Assembly: GCF_009649785.1 (NCBI RefSeq)
Contig: NZ_WJOK01000004.1
Coordinates: forward strand, 230,009 to 294,008
From: Agrobacterium tumefaciens
Lineage (GTDB): Bacteria > Pseudomonadota > Alphaproteobacteria > Rhizobiales > Rhizobiaceae
DNA: 64,000 bases
Direction: 5' to 3'
Positions 35,564-44,162 of the stretch are shown here, piece after piece. The position numbers were made by a program, and so were the translations under genes. Below the pieces are notes generated by a model. The model ran no database searches and was not told the origin of the DNA. It worked only from the letters and a program-made list of their open reading frames with translations. Positions within the stretch are counted from its first letter, which is position 1, and every line of letters begins with the position of its first letter.

Positions 35564-36393
35564 TTCAGATCCCCCGGCTGAATGAAGTCCATGTCGGTAT
35601 AATCGACATTGTCCCCAGCCATGGCCCAGATGAACGTGTAAGAGCCGATGCCAGCGCCGGAATGGATCGACCAGGGCGGAGAAATGGCACCCTCTTCGTT
35701 GGAAATGAAGAGATGCCGCGTTTCCTGCGGCTCACCCATCAGGTGCAGAACGCGCGACTTTTCATCCATGCCGAAATAGAGATAGGCCTCCATGCGGCGA
35801 TCATGAATATGCGACGGAATGGTGTTCCAGACGGAGCCGTCCTCGAGCGTCGTATAGCCGAGCACCAGCTGGCAGCTTTCCATGACCAGCGGGTGGATGA
35901 ACTGGTTGATTGTGCGCTTGTTGGAGGTCTCGGTCGCACCAAGCTTGACCTCCTTGCTGTCGGCAAGGCTGACGAGCTTTGCCGGCAGGCTGCGATGCGC
36001 CGGGCATGAAGTGACGTAGAACCGGCCCGCGCCATCGAAGGTCACCGCACCGCTTCCCGCACCGAGATACAGAACGTCGCCACGATTGAGCGTAAACGTC
36101 TCGCCACCAGCGTTGACGGTGCCGGTGTCGCCGATATTGACGATGCCCATCTCGCGCCTGTCAAGGAACGACGGCGTCTTGGTTTCCTCGACCTTGTCCA
36201 GCATCAGCGGGGCACCATCAGGCACCGCGCCGCCCATGACGAAACGGTCGTAATGGGTATAGATCAGCCTGATTTCGCCGGAACGGAACATGTCGTTGGC
36301 GAGGAAATGCTTGCGAAGCCCATCGGTATCGAGCGTTTTTGCATATTCCGGGTTGACGGCCTGCCTTGTTTCGACGGTCAGCATCAAACTCAT
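35560..36393 (-). CDS. kduI: 5-dehydro-4-deoxy-D-glucuronate isomerase
   Basis: This 277-residue cupin-fold zinc enzyme interconverts 5-keto-4-deoxyuronate and 3-deoxy-2,5-hexodiulosonate. The zinc ligands line up with those of the E. coli enzyme: H195 and H197 (PSHIH), E202 and H244. It heads the minus-strand operon kduI-kduD-kdgD-gci-gli-TRAP and is divergent from udh. It processes the unsaturated uronate set free by the GH105 enzyme, after KdgF-assisted ring opening. Confidence 0.96.
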   Translation of the reverse strand: MSLMLTVETRQAVNPEYAKTLDTDGLRKHFLANDMFRSGEIRLIYTHYDRFVMGGAVPDGAPLMLDKVEETKTPSFLDRREMGIVNIGDTGTVNAGGETFTLNRGDVLYLGAGSGAVTFDGAGRFYVTSCPAHRSLPAKLVSLADSKEVKLGATETSNKRTINQFIHPLVMESCQLVLGYTTLEDGSVWNTIPSHIHDRRMEAYLYFGMDEKSRVLHLMGEPQETRHLFISNEEGAISPPWSIHSGAGIGSYTFIWAMAGDNVDYTDMDFIQPGDLK

Positions 36394-36416
36394 CCTTCAT
36401 GATTGTTGCGTATAGG

Positions 36417-36459
36417 ACATAATATATGTTATCCGCTTTTTGTACGATCTGTATGACAA
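36417..36459. promoter_or_regulatory. Divergent kduI/udh control region
   Basis: Two candidate sites lie between the divergent genes. One is an inverted repeat ACATA-N3-TATGT at 36417-36429. The other is an imperfect element at 36440-36459 that carries TTGT and ACAA ends and shares the TGTATGA half-site with the palindrome before kdgD. The GntR gene three positions downstream is the likely binder. Confidence 0.4.
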
Positions 36460-36559
36460 GGTCAAGAGGAACCTGGGTATCTCGACCACGCCGGAGACGT
36501 TGAATGGGGTTTCCCGCAGCCTCGATGATCCGCAGTCCATTCGTTTAGGGAGAATTGCA

Positions 36560-37357
36560 ATGAAACGGCTTCTTGTTACCGGTGCGGCTGGCCAACTCGG
36601 CCGCGTCATGCGCAAGCGCCTCGCACCCATGGCCGAGATATTGCGTCTTGCCGATCTTTCGCCGCTCGATCCTGCCGGGCCGAACGAGGAATGCGTGCAA
36701 TGCGATCTGGCCGACGCCAGCGCCGTCGATGCGATGGTCGCCGATTGTGACGGCATCGTCCATCTTGGCGGCATATCGGTGGAGCGGCCTTTCGAGCAAA
36801 TCCTTCACGGTAATATCATCGGGCTTTATAACCTCTATGAGGCGGCCCGCGCCCATGGGCAGCCGCGAATCGTCTTCGCCAGCTCCAATCACACGATCGG
36901 TTATTATTCCCAGACAGAGCGGCTTGGCCCCAACGTTCCCTTCCGGCCGGACGGTCTTTACGGCGTGTCCAAATGTTTCGGCGAAAGCCTCGCCCGCATG
37001 TATTTCGAAAAATTCGGCCAGGAAACGGCGCTGGTCCGTATCGGCTCATGCACGCCGGAACCGCAAAATCACCGTATGTTGTCGACCTGGTTTTCGCAGG
37101 ATGATTTCGTATCGCTGATCGAGGCGGTTTTCCGCGCGCCGGTGCTCGGCTGCCCGGTCATCTGGGGCACATCGGCCAATGACGCGGGCTGGTGGGACAA
37201 TTCCCACCTCGGCTGGCTTGGCTGGAAACCGAAGGACAACGCCGAGACTTTCCGGCAGCACATTGCCGAGACAACACCGCAACCAGACCCTAAAGATGCG
37301 GTGGCGCGTTTTCAGGGCGGCGTTTTCATCGACAATCCGATCTTCAAGGCGACGTGA
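36560..37357 (+). CDS. udh: Uronate dehydrogenase
   Basis: This NAD-dependent enzyme of the extended SDR family has 265 residues. It oxidises D-galacturonate or D-glucuronate to the 1,5-aldarolactone. The nucleotide motif TGAAGQLG is at residues 7-14, and the catalytic Ser109, Tyr134 and Lys138 (YGVSK) are visible. The ATG at 36560 matches the 265-residue Agrobacterium Udh and follows AGGGAG; a longer frame from 36440 would run through the control region. It is divergent from the operon that carries all its downstream enzymes (gli, gci, kdgD), so the two transcripts are likely co-regulated. Confidence 0.96.
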   Translation: MKRLLVTGAAGQLGRVMRKRLAPMAEILRLADLSPLDPAGPNEECVQCDLADASAVDAMVADCDGIVHLGGISVERPFEQILHGNIIGLYNLYEAARAHGQPRIVFASSNHTIGYYSQTERLGPNVPFRPDGLYGVSKCFGESLARMYFEKFGQETALVRIGSCTPEPQNHRMLSTWFSQDDFVSLIEAVFRAPVLGCPVIWGTSANDAGWWDNSHLGWLGWKPKDNAETFRQHIAETTPQPDPKDAVARFQGGVFIDNPIFKAT

Positions 37358-37485
37358 AATGCCATTCGGGACCGACAGGCATGATAACCGGTCTTTCCTG
37401 CGCGTGCAGCGGGATTGCAAGCCGGACCGCGAATGACGTATCGAGGAATACCGGACGCTAACCTGCACCCTTTTTTAGAACGGCG

Positions 37486-38229
37486 ATGACAATGACAAAA
37501 GCGATAACCTCCGAACCGGCAGCTCCGCAAGCCAAGACGCTTGTGGTGAAGGTTTCCGAGGAGCTCCGCAGCCAGATCGCCAAGGGCCGTTATAAGACAG
37601 GCGAGCGCCTGCCTTCCGAAGCGCAGATGACGCAGGAATTCGGCGTAAGCCGCACCGTGGTGCGCGAGGCCATCGCCTCACTGAGGTCCGACGGGCTGGT
37701 CGAGCCGCGTCAGGGTGCGGGCGTCTTCGTGCTGGAGCCAGCGCCTGTCGAGCGACGGCCGTTCCATAATGTCGATCTTGCCCGCGTCTCGTCCCTGATC
37801 GAAATGCTCGAACTGCGCACCGCCGTGGAAGGTGATGCCGCCGGTCTTGCGGCCGTTCGCCGCTCCCCGGCGCAGGAGGAGAAAATCATCGAAGCCTTCG
37901 ATGCCTTCCGCGCCAGCGCCGCCAAGGGCATTCCGACAGCAGAGGCCGACTTCGCTTTTCACCTGGCTGTTGCCGACGCGACCAATAATCCGCGCTTCAG
38001 CGAGTTTCTACAGGTGCTTGGCCCCACGCTCATTCCGCGCCGCGCCGTTGCCGAAAACGGCAAGGAAACCGTGCTTTCGCCCGCTGACCTCAACCGGCTT
38101 GTCGGTGAGCACGAAGCGATCCTGATTGCTATACAGGACGGCGACGAAGAGGCGGCAAGAAGCGCCATGCGCCACCACCTGAAAAGCAGTCAGACGCGTT
38201 ACCGCGCCATGCTGCGCGCGCCGCGCTGA
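37486..38229 (+). CDS. GntR-family (FadR/FCD type) regulator of uronate genes
   Basis: This 247-residue regulator has an N-terminal winged helix-turn-helix (about 17-85; RLPSEAQMTQEFGVSRTVVREAI is diagnostic) and a C-terminal FCD all-helical ligand domain (about 100-240) with Asp/His metal-ligand positions. Two ATGs, at 37486 and 37492, are equally possible; neither has a strong ribosome site. It lies between udh and the KdgF-like gene. Such regulators respond to hexuronates or aldarate intermediates and often repress. The palindromes at 34777 and 36417-36459 are the candidate targets. It could correspond to the hexuronate regulator described in agrobacteria, but I cannot confirm that. Confidence 0.92.
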   Translation: MTMTKAITSEPAAPQAKTLVVKVSEELRSQIAKGRYKTGERLPSEAQMTQEFGVSRTVVREAIASLRSDGLVEPRQGAGVFVLEPAPVERRPFHNVDLARVSSLIEMLELRTAVEGDAAGLAAVRRSPAQEEKIIEAFDAFRASAAKGIPTAEADFAFHLAVADATNNPRFSEFLQVLGPTLIPRRAVAENGKETVLSPADLNRLVGEHEAILIAIQDGDEEAARSAMRHHLKSSQTRYRAMLRAPR

Positions 38230-38270
38230 ATTTCAAGCTTGAACGACATCGCATGACCGAGGAGAACGAC

Positions 38271-38588
38271 ATGCAGCAGCTTCCGACATTCCCCACCGTT
38301 TCACCCGACGATGGTGTTGAACGCACCGTGCTTTCCGAAGCGCCGGAGCTGATGGTGGTTTCGTTCCGCTTCAAGACCGGCGCCGAAGGCAAGCTGCACA
38401 ACCATCCGCATGTGCAATCCACCTATGTCGCCAGCGGCAGCTTCCGCTTTTACCGCGATGGCGAAGCCTACGACCTGCAGAAAGGCGACAGCCTCATCAT
38501 TCCCGGCCATGTCGAGCACGGCTGCCTCTGCCTGGAAGAGGGCGAGCTGATCGACTGCTTCACCCCGCGCCGCGACGACTTTCTCTGA
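38271..38588 (+). CDS. kdgF: KdgF-like cupin protein
   Basis: This single-domain cupin has 105 residues. KdgF promotes conversion of cyclic 4,5-unsaturated galacturonate to the linear 5-keto-4-deoxyuronate used by KduI. Metal ligands are visible as H43, H45 and H47, Q49, and H80 or H83. The ATG at 38271 is preferred because GAGGAG lies 6 bases upstream; an ATG at 38253 is also in frame. It follows the GntR gene by 41 bases. Placement with kduI/kduD and a GH105 enzyme supports the KdgF role over a generic cupin. Confidence 0.85.
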   Translation: MQQLPTFPTVSPDDGVERTVLSEAPELMVVSFRFKTGAEGKLHNHPHVQSTYVASGSFRFYRDGEAYDLQKGDSLIIPGHVEHGCLCLEEGELIDCFTPRRDDFL

Positions 38589-38600
38589 ACCTGGCCGGCC

Positions 38601-39833
38601 TCAGGCCCGGGACAAATCCCGAAGGGTGCGTGGCAGGCTGTTCACGCACTCTGCCCCTGCTGTAGTAACGAGGAACTGGTCCTCGATCATTAGCGCGCCC
38701 AGACCTTCGCCGTAAAACGGCGCTTCAAGTGCCACGACCATGCCCGGAAGAATGACCTCCTCATTGTCATGGGAAAAGAATGGCCATTCCTCGATGCCCA
38801 CGCCGCCGCCGACGGAATGGCCGAAGTGACCGCGATAATATTCGCTGAATCCGTCTTTGCGCATCGAAGCCAGCATGGCGGCGTGCACCGCACCGAATGT
38901 ATTGCCGGGACGAATCGCTTCCAGCCCGCTGGCAAAAGCTGCCTCCAGCGCCTTGAAAATATTGGCCGCGAGCGGAGAGACCGGCCCCCATGAAAACGTC
39001 CGCGCGCCATCCGACGAATAACCATCGACCAGCGTGCCAACATCGGCCTTGATCAGGGCACCGGGCGCGACGACCGCCGTCATATCCGACAGGACCGGAC
39101 CAACCGATATATAGTCCCAATGACCGCTCAGCGAAAAACCCGACTTCAGGGCATGCGACTGAGCGCCGGCTTTCCACGCATTGGAAAGCTGGCTGAGCGC
39201 CACGCCCGGCCGCACGGCCGCCGCCATCTCGACCAGCCCGGCCTCAGCGCCCGCTGCGGCCCGCCTGAGAAGTTCAATCTCGCGCACGGATTTCACCGCA
39301 CGCAGACGTTTCAGCACTGTCGAACCATCAACCCAGGTCACAGCGGGCGTCGCCTCACGAAGAGCCGAAAAATCGGCGGCCGGCATGAATTCGAGATCGG
39401 CACCGATGCGCGCCGCAGACAGCCCGCGTTCCTGCAGAAGGTCGGCTAGCAAAACAAAGCAGGCGGCGCGATCGAATGTCTCCGGCCTCTGTCCGCCGGA
39501 ATTGTTTCGGCGATAGGCACCGTCTACCTGCGAGACGTTTTCGACACCCGACATATCGACCATATCGATCCAGATGCGATGCCGGCGCAGATCGACATCA
39601 GGCGCGGCCTTCTCGACAAGAGGTGCGGCGTGATCGCTGACGACGGCGGCAAGCCCGGACGCAGCATCGGCTGGCACAAGCGCAATCGCCGACCCCGCCC
39701 TGCCCCACATCGTCGCAACACCGGCATGTGCTCCAACCGCATAACGGAAGGCTTCGGGCTGGAAAAGCACCAGCGCATCCATGCCCGCCTCACCCATCAA
39801 CTGCTGCGCACGGCCTCGATCGATATCGCCCAT
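38601..39833 (-). CDS. M24 peptidase-fold (Xaa-Pro dipeptidase-like) protein
   Basis: This is a pita-bread-fold metallopeptidase of 410 residues. All five metal ligands are present (D264, D275, H339, E370, E384), so it is likely active as an aminopeptidase, prolidase or creatinase-type hydrolase. The N-terminal half is the usual creatinase_N domain. The ATG at 39833 is chosen; a GTG 8 codons upstream at 39857 is possible. It converges on kdgF with only 12 bases between and stands alone, so its link to uronate metabolism is unclear. M24 proteins near sugar operons sometimes hydrolyse amide-linked or non-peptide substrates. Confidence 0.88.
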   Translation of the reverse strand: MGDIDRGRAQQLMGEAGMDALVLFQPEAFRYAVGAHAGVATMWGRAGSAIALVPADAASGLAAVVSDHAAPLVEKAAPDVDLRRHRIWIDMVDMSGVENVSQVDGAYRRNNSGGQRPETFDRAACFVLLADLLQERGLSAARIGADLEFMPAADFSALREATPAVTWVDGSTVLKRLRAVKSVREIELLRRAAAGAEAGLVEMAAAVRPGVALSQLSNAWKAGAQSHALKSGFSLSGHWDYISVGPVLSDMTAVVAPGALIKADVGTLVDGYSSDGARTFSWGPVSPLAANIFKALEAAFASGLEAIRPGNTFGAVHAAMLASMRKDGFSEYYRGHFGHSVGGGVGIEEWPFFSHDNEEVILPGMVVALEAPFYGEGLGALMIEDQFLVTTAGAECVNSLPRTLRDLSRA

Positions 39834-40185
39834 AAGAACCCCGGTAGATTGTTTCACCCGCCGTGTTTTCAGGCGGGCGCAATTATATCAAGATTCCGAT
39901 TTATCAGCGGCTGCTGAGAGAAAGAAGCAGGAAAACAAGATAAGGTAGGAGGTTGGGGATAGTCCTCCTATAGAACAGTGCTTTAGCACCACCACAGCAT
40001 CCGCATTCCGTCACCCTGACGAGGTCCGGGGTCCAGCACGGTCAATCCCTTGATTGCAAAAGGCTCCGGCCACGGCGCTGACACACCGTAGCCGGATGCC
40101 GGGTCAAGCCCGGCATGACGCAGGAGAGGTAGCCGACTTAATCGTCCATCCGGAGACCGCGGAAAACCCGCCGCCTCGTGTCGCG
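39834..40185. repeat. Intergenic region with rhizobial-type palindromic element
   Basis: This noncoding stretch holds a compact palindrome, ATGCCGGG / CCCGGCAT, at 40096-40116 with a 5-base loop. It is preceded at about 40003-40040 by the sequence type (CACCCTGACGAGGTCCGGGG) often seen in intergenic repeats of agrobacteria. It lies downstream of the ABC-operon oxidoreductase gene. Copy number in the genome cannot be judged here. Confidence 0.55.
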
Positions 40186-42189
40186 TCACGCCTCCAGCCA
40201 CTTAACCTGCTCAGCCGTCAATTTGATATCCAGCGCAGAAAGGCTGTCCTCCAGTTCGGCAATGGTGCGCGGCCCGATCAGCGGAATGACCGGGAAAGGC
40301 TGGGCGATGACATAAGCGAGCGCGATGTGGATCGGATGGCGGCCGAGTTTCCGGGCAAGCTCGATCGCCCGGTCGCGGCGGTCGAAGTTGCGGTCGGAAT
40401 ACCAGACGCGGACGATTTCCTCGTCATCTCGCTTGTCCCGCCCCGCCCGGTCGGTGAAGAAGCCGCGCCCCTGGCTCGACCAGGCGAAATTCGGGATCTG
40501 GCGCGATTGGAGCCATGCCTTCCACTCATCGTCCGATGCCGCCACACACCCCGCCCAGATGGGATCGAGCATTTCGGCAAGCGAGAAATTGTTGGAAAGT
40601 GCGCCCGGCGCCTGTTTGCCGTTCTCTTGCGCATAGGCGGTGGCCTCGTCCATACGCTCGCGCGTCCAGTTCGATCCCCCGAAAATGCCCCGAATGCGAC
40701 CACGCCGGACTTCGGCATCCATCGCATCGACAAATTCGCCGACCGGCACGTCGGGATTGTCTCGATGCATGAAATAGACATCGACATAATCCGTCTTCAG
40801 CCGCTCCAGCGACTGGTTGAGCTGCTTGGCGATCATGTCCGGATAGCAGAGGGGCGAATGCGCGCCTTTGCCGATCAGCACGATTTCTTCGCGCGGCACG
40901 TTGCGGCTGGTGTGCCAGTCACCGAATATGGCTTCCGTCTTGCCGCCGCCATAGACATAAGCCGTATCGAACAGATTGCCGCCCGCCTCATAAAAGGCAT
41001 CGAGCGTCAGGGACGCGGAGGCGAAATTGGGGAAGAACTCGAAACCGAGCGCAACCACCGAAGCGGGTTTGGTGAGGCCGGGTATCTGCCGCTTCGGAAC
41101 CGCATTGCCTGCCACAACCTTGCCACCGGCAATATTCGTGATGCGAGAAGTTGCTTTTTCGACGCTGTATTCCAGGCCAACGGCGGCACGCCACTGGTCC
41201 ATGACACGTAGATTGCCGAGACTGTCGGCCCAGCCCATGCCGGGCGCGCCGAATTCCTGCTTGCCCTGCCTTATCGCCTCACCTGCCGCATCGACTTCGA
41301 AGGAATAGAGCCAGCGGTCTTCCGGCAATTCGATGGTTTCGACCTTGTCGCCCCTGAAAATATCGATCCGGCCGGTGCCACCCTTGTGGCCGGCGGCGAA
41401 CCAGAAATCCTTGACTTCGATGCGGCCTTCCGAACCGATGATGCGCAGCACATTGTCCTGGCTTGCCATGATCGAGCACGAGACTTCGGCAACGATACCG
41501 TTCGAAAATTTCAGAACGGCCGAAGCCCATTCATCGACGCCCGACTGGCCGAGATGGGCCGCACCTACAATCTTTTCGGGTTCAGCAAAGGGTTTTGCAT
41601 CGACTGCACCGGCAATCAGCCGCACCATGGATACGGGATAACCGCCGACATCGAGAATGCCGCCGCCTGCCGTCTCATTGGAAAACAGACGATGATCGGC
41701 ACGGAAAGACCCCATGTTGAAACCGAAACTGGAGCGGATGATGCGGATATCGCCAACGGCACGGTTCGTGATCAACTCCACCAGTTTTGCCGTCTGCGGA
41801 TGAAGGCGGTACATATAGGCCTCGCCCGCAAAGACATCAGCCTTTTTCGCTTCGTGGAAAATGGCATCGGCGTCATAGGCGGAAAGCGCGATGGGCTTTT
41901 CCACCAGCACGTTTTTGCCCGCACGGATCGCCTTGATCGCCCATTCCGCATGGCCGGTATGGGGCGTGGCGATATAGACGGCGTCGATATGGGGATCGGA
42001 AAGCAGCGCATCGTAACCATGGATGATGCGCGCGCCGGGAAAGGCGTCAGCAAGGCCGGGCTTGTCCGGATTGCGGGTGGCGATAGCCTCGAGCTTACCC
42101 GTGCGGGAATGGGCAATGCCGTCCGCAAAGGTCTTGGCGATGGTGCCCGGGCCGATAATGCCCCAGCGGATCGGTTGGTCGGTCGTCAT
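40186..42189 (-). CDS. Fusion of Gfo/Idh/MocA oxidoreductase and aldo-keto reductase
   Basis: This 667-residue protein joins two complete redox enzymes. Residues 1-340 form a Gfo/Idh/MocA protein (glycine motif at 10-15, EKP at 97-99). Residues 365-667 form an aldo-keto reductase with the full catalytic tetrad D408, Y413, K441 and H475. Both use nicotinamide cofactors, so the pair could pass a keto intermediate between sites or recycle the cofactor locally. It is the last gene of a minus-strand operon with a complete CUT1 ABC importer. The substrate is unknown; a disaccharide, glycoside or cyclitol is plausible. The reading frame is continuous across the junction, so it is not a sequencing artefact of two adjacent genes. 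Confidence 0.93.
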   Translation of the reverse strand: MTTDQPIRWGIIGPGTIAKTFADGIAHSRTGKLEAIATRNPDKPGLADAFPGARIIHGYDALLSDPHIDAVYIATPHTGHAEWAIKAIRAGKNVLVEKPIALSAYDADAIFHEAKKADVFAGEAYMYRLHPQTAKLVELITNRAVGDIRIIRSSFGFNMGSFRADHRLFSNETAGGGILDVGGYPVSMVRLIAGAVDAKPFAEPEKIVGAAHLGQSGVDEWASAVLKFSNGIVAEVSCSIMASQDNVLRIIGSEGRIEVKDFWFAAGHKGGTGRIDIFRGDKVETIELPEDRWLYSFEVDAAGEAIRQGKQEFGAPGMGWADSLGNLRVMDQWRAAVGLEYSVEKATSRITNIAGGKVVAGNAVPKRQIPGLTKPASVVALGFEFFPNFASASLTLDAFYEAGGNLFDTAYVYGGGKTEAIFGDWHTSRNVPREEIVLIGKGAHSPLCYPDMIAKQLNQSLERLKTDYVDVYFMHRDNPDVPVGEFVDAMDAEVRRGRIRGIFGGSNWTRERMDEATAYAQENGKQAPGALSNNFSLAEMLDPIWAGCVAASDDEWKAWLQSRQIPNFAWSSQGRGFFTDRAGRDKRDDEEIVRVWYSDRNFDRRDRAIELARKLGRHPIHIALAYVIAQPFPVIPLIGPRTIAELEDSLSALDIKLTAEQVKWLEA

Positions 42190-42226
42190 GAAATCCTCGT
42201 CTTGACTTGCGTGCTTGGGAAAGGGT

Positions 42227-43312
42227 TCAGCGCAGGCGATTGCCCTGACTGTCGAAAAGAAATGCCTTGCGGGCGGAAAGACCGACCGTCAGCCGGTCAC
42301 GATTGGCGACGTCTCGCGATTCCGGCCGCTCGATGACAAGTTGCTCACCGCCTTCCGTACGGGCATAGACATAGCTGGTATTGCCGAGGTGCTCGGCGAC
42401 ATCGACGTGAACGGTGAGATCGGCATCGCCCTGCCCGACATCGGCAAAATGTTCGGGCCGGATACCGAGCGAGACCTTGCTTCCCTCATCGAGCCGGTCC
42501 TTGATCGGCAGGGTCAGCCGCACGGCAGGATCGCTGTCGAGCGACAGCGTAACGCTTTGTCCACCTGTACCGATGACGGTCGCCTCCAGAAAATTCATCT
42601 TCGGCGAACCGACGAAACCGGCAACGAAACGGTTGGCAGGGTCGTCATAAAGATCGAGCGGGGCACCGACCTGTTCGATATTGCCCGCCCTCAAAACCAC
42701 GATCTTGTCGGCCAGCGTCATCGCCTCGGTCTGGTCGTGGGTGACATAGATCATCGTGGTGCCAAGCTGCTTGTGCAGCCGCGAGATTTCCACCCTCATC
42801 TGCACCCGAAGTTCCGCATCGAGGTTCGACAAGGGCTCGTCGAACAGAAAGACCTGCGGTTCGCGCACGATGGCGCGGCCGATGGCGACACGCTGCCGCT
42901 GCCCGCCGGAAAGCTGCTTTGGCCGGCGTTCCATCAACTCGTTGATCTGCAGGATTTCGGCGGCGCGGCTGACACGCTTTTCCGTGTCGGCCCTGGGATT
43001 ACCGTTCATCCTCAGGCCGAAGGACAGGTTTTCGGCAACCGTCATGTGCGGATAAAGCGCATAGGATTGAAACACCATGGCGATGCCGCGATCGGCCGGA
43101 TCGGCATCGTTGACCGTTCTGCCGCCGATACTGATATCGCCGTCCGATATATCCTCCAGCCCCGCGATCATACGCAGAAGCGTTGATTTGCCACAGCCGG
43201 ACGGGCCGACGAAGACCACGAACTCGCCATTGGCAATATCGAGATCTGCACCATGGATGACTTTCAGCGCACCGTAGCGCTTGACGACATTCTTGAGCGA
43301 AAGTTCCGCCAT
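42227..43312 (-). CDS. Sugar ABC transporter ATPase (UgpC/MalK type)
   Basis: This ATPase of 361 residues has Walker A GPSGCGKST at 36-44, signature LSGGQ at 134-138, Walker B Glu159 and a C-terminal regulatory region from about residue 235. The ATG at 43312 follows GGGGAGAGA; the longer frame to 43474 overlaps the permease and is not used. It lies between the permease genes and the fused oxidoreductase, 37 bases from the latter, as part of one operon 46369-40186. Confidence 0.95.
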   Translation of the reverse strand: MAELSLKNVVKRYGALKVIHGADLDIANGEFVVFVGPSGCGKSTLLRMIAGLEDISDGDISIGGRTVNDADPADRGIAMVFQSYALYPHMTVAENLSFGLRMNGNPRADTEKRVSRAAEILQINELMERRPKQLSGGQRQRVAIGRAIVREPQVFLFDEPLSNLDAELRVQMRVEISRLHKQLGTTMIYVTHDQTEAMTLADKIVVLRAGNIEQVGAPLDLYDDPANRFVAGFVGSPKMNFLEATVIGTGGQSVTLSLDSDPAVRLTLPIKDRLDEGSKVSLGIRPEHFADVGQGDADLTVHVDVAEHLGNTSYVYARTEGGEQLVIERPESRDVANRDRLTVGLSARKAFLFDSQGNRLR

Positions 43313-43325
43313 GCGGTCTCTCCCC

Positions 43326-44162
43326 TTACTTGACTGCCCCGGCGGAAATGCCGGCGATGAAGTGGCGCTGCAAAGCCACGAAAACGATGAGAATGGGTGC
43401 GGTAAGCAGAACTGCACCGGCCATGATGCCGCCCCATGACACTTTGGTGAGCCCGATGAGGGTGCCAAGTGCAACGGGTGCGGTCATCATTTCCGGGCGG
43501 GAGTTGATCAGCAGCGGCCAGAGATAATTATTCCAGGAAGCGAGGAAGAGGATGATCGACAGCGCCGCCATGGTGGGGCGCGCCAGTGGCAGGGCAATGC
43601 GCAGGAATATCTGCCATTCCTTGACGCCCTCGACCCTTGCCGCATCGAAAAGCTCCGTTGGCATCATGGAAAAGGATTGCCGCATGAACAGCACGCCGAG
43701 CGAGTTAAACAGTGGCGGCACGATGAGTGCCACCCAGGTGTTGGCGAGCTTGAATTCGCGCGCAACCATGATGAATTGGGGAATGACGACAACTGCAAAA
43801 GGCAAGGTGATGGTGCCGAGAATGATGGCGATCACCACCGAGCGTCCCGCAAAACGATAGCGCGCCAGTGCCCAGCCCGCCATAGAGGTCAGAAACACCG
43901 AGAGGACCGTATAGATGACCGCAACGGTGATCGATATGAACATCGCCCGCAGGAAGTTGGTATCCGCCTGAAGGTTTTTGAAGTTCTCGATGAAATTGGT
44001 GGACGGGACGAGCACGATGTCGGGGCTGAAAATGCCAAAATCAGGCATTGTCGAGAACACGAGCATCATCCACAGCGGAAATAGCCAGATGAGGGCAAGC
44101 GGCGTCAGCGTCGCATGCAGCGCGATCTTCTGCCAGAGAAGCGATCTGGATTTCGATCTCAT
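43326..44162 (-). CDS. CUT1 ABC permease (MalG/UgpE type)
   Basis: This six-helix permease has 278 residues. The EAA loop (ELFDAARVEGVKEWQ...LPLARP) is at about residues 174-200. It overlaps the preceding permease by 4 bases and precedes the ATPase by 13. It serves the binding protein at 45098-46369. Although the same class as the permeases at 34-909 and 25817-26701, it diverges clearly from both, suggesting another substrate. Confidence 0.93.
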   Translation of the reverse strand: MRSKSRSLLWQKIALHATLTPLALIWLFPLWMMLVFSTMPDFGIFSPDIVLVPSTNFIENFKNLQADTNFLRAMFISITVAVIYTVLSVFLTSMAGWALARYRFAGRSVVIAIILGTITLPFAVVVIPQFIMVAREFKLANTWVALIVPPLFNSLGVLFMRQSFSMMPTELFDAARVEGVKEWQIFLRIALPLARPTMAALSIILFLASWNNYLWPLLINSRPEMMTAPVALGTLIGLTKVSWGGIMAGAVLLTAPILIVFVALQRHFIAGISAGAVK

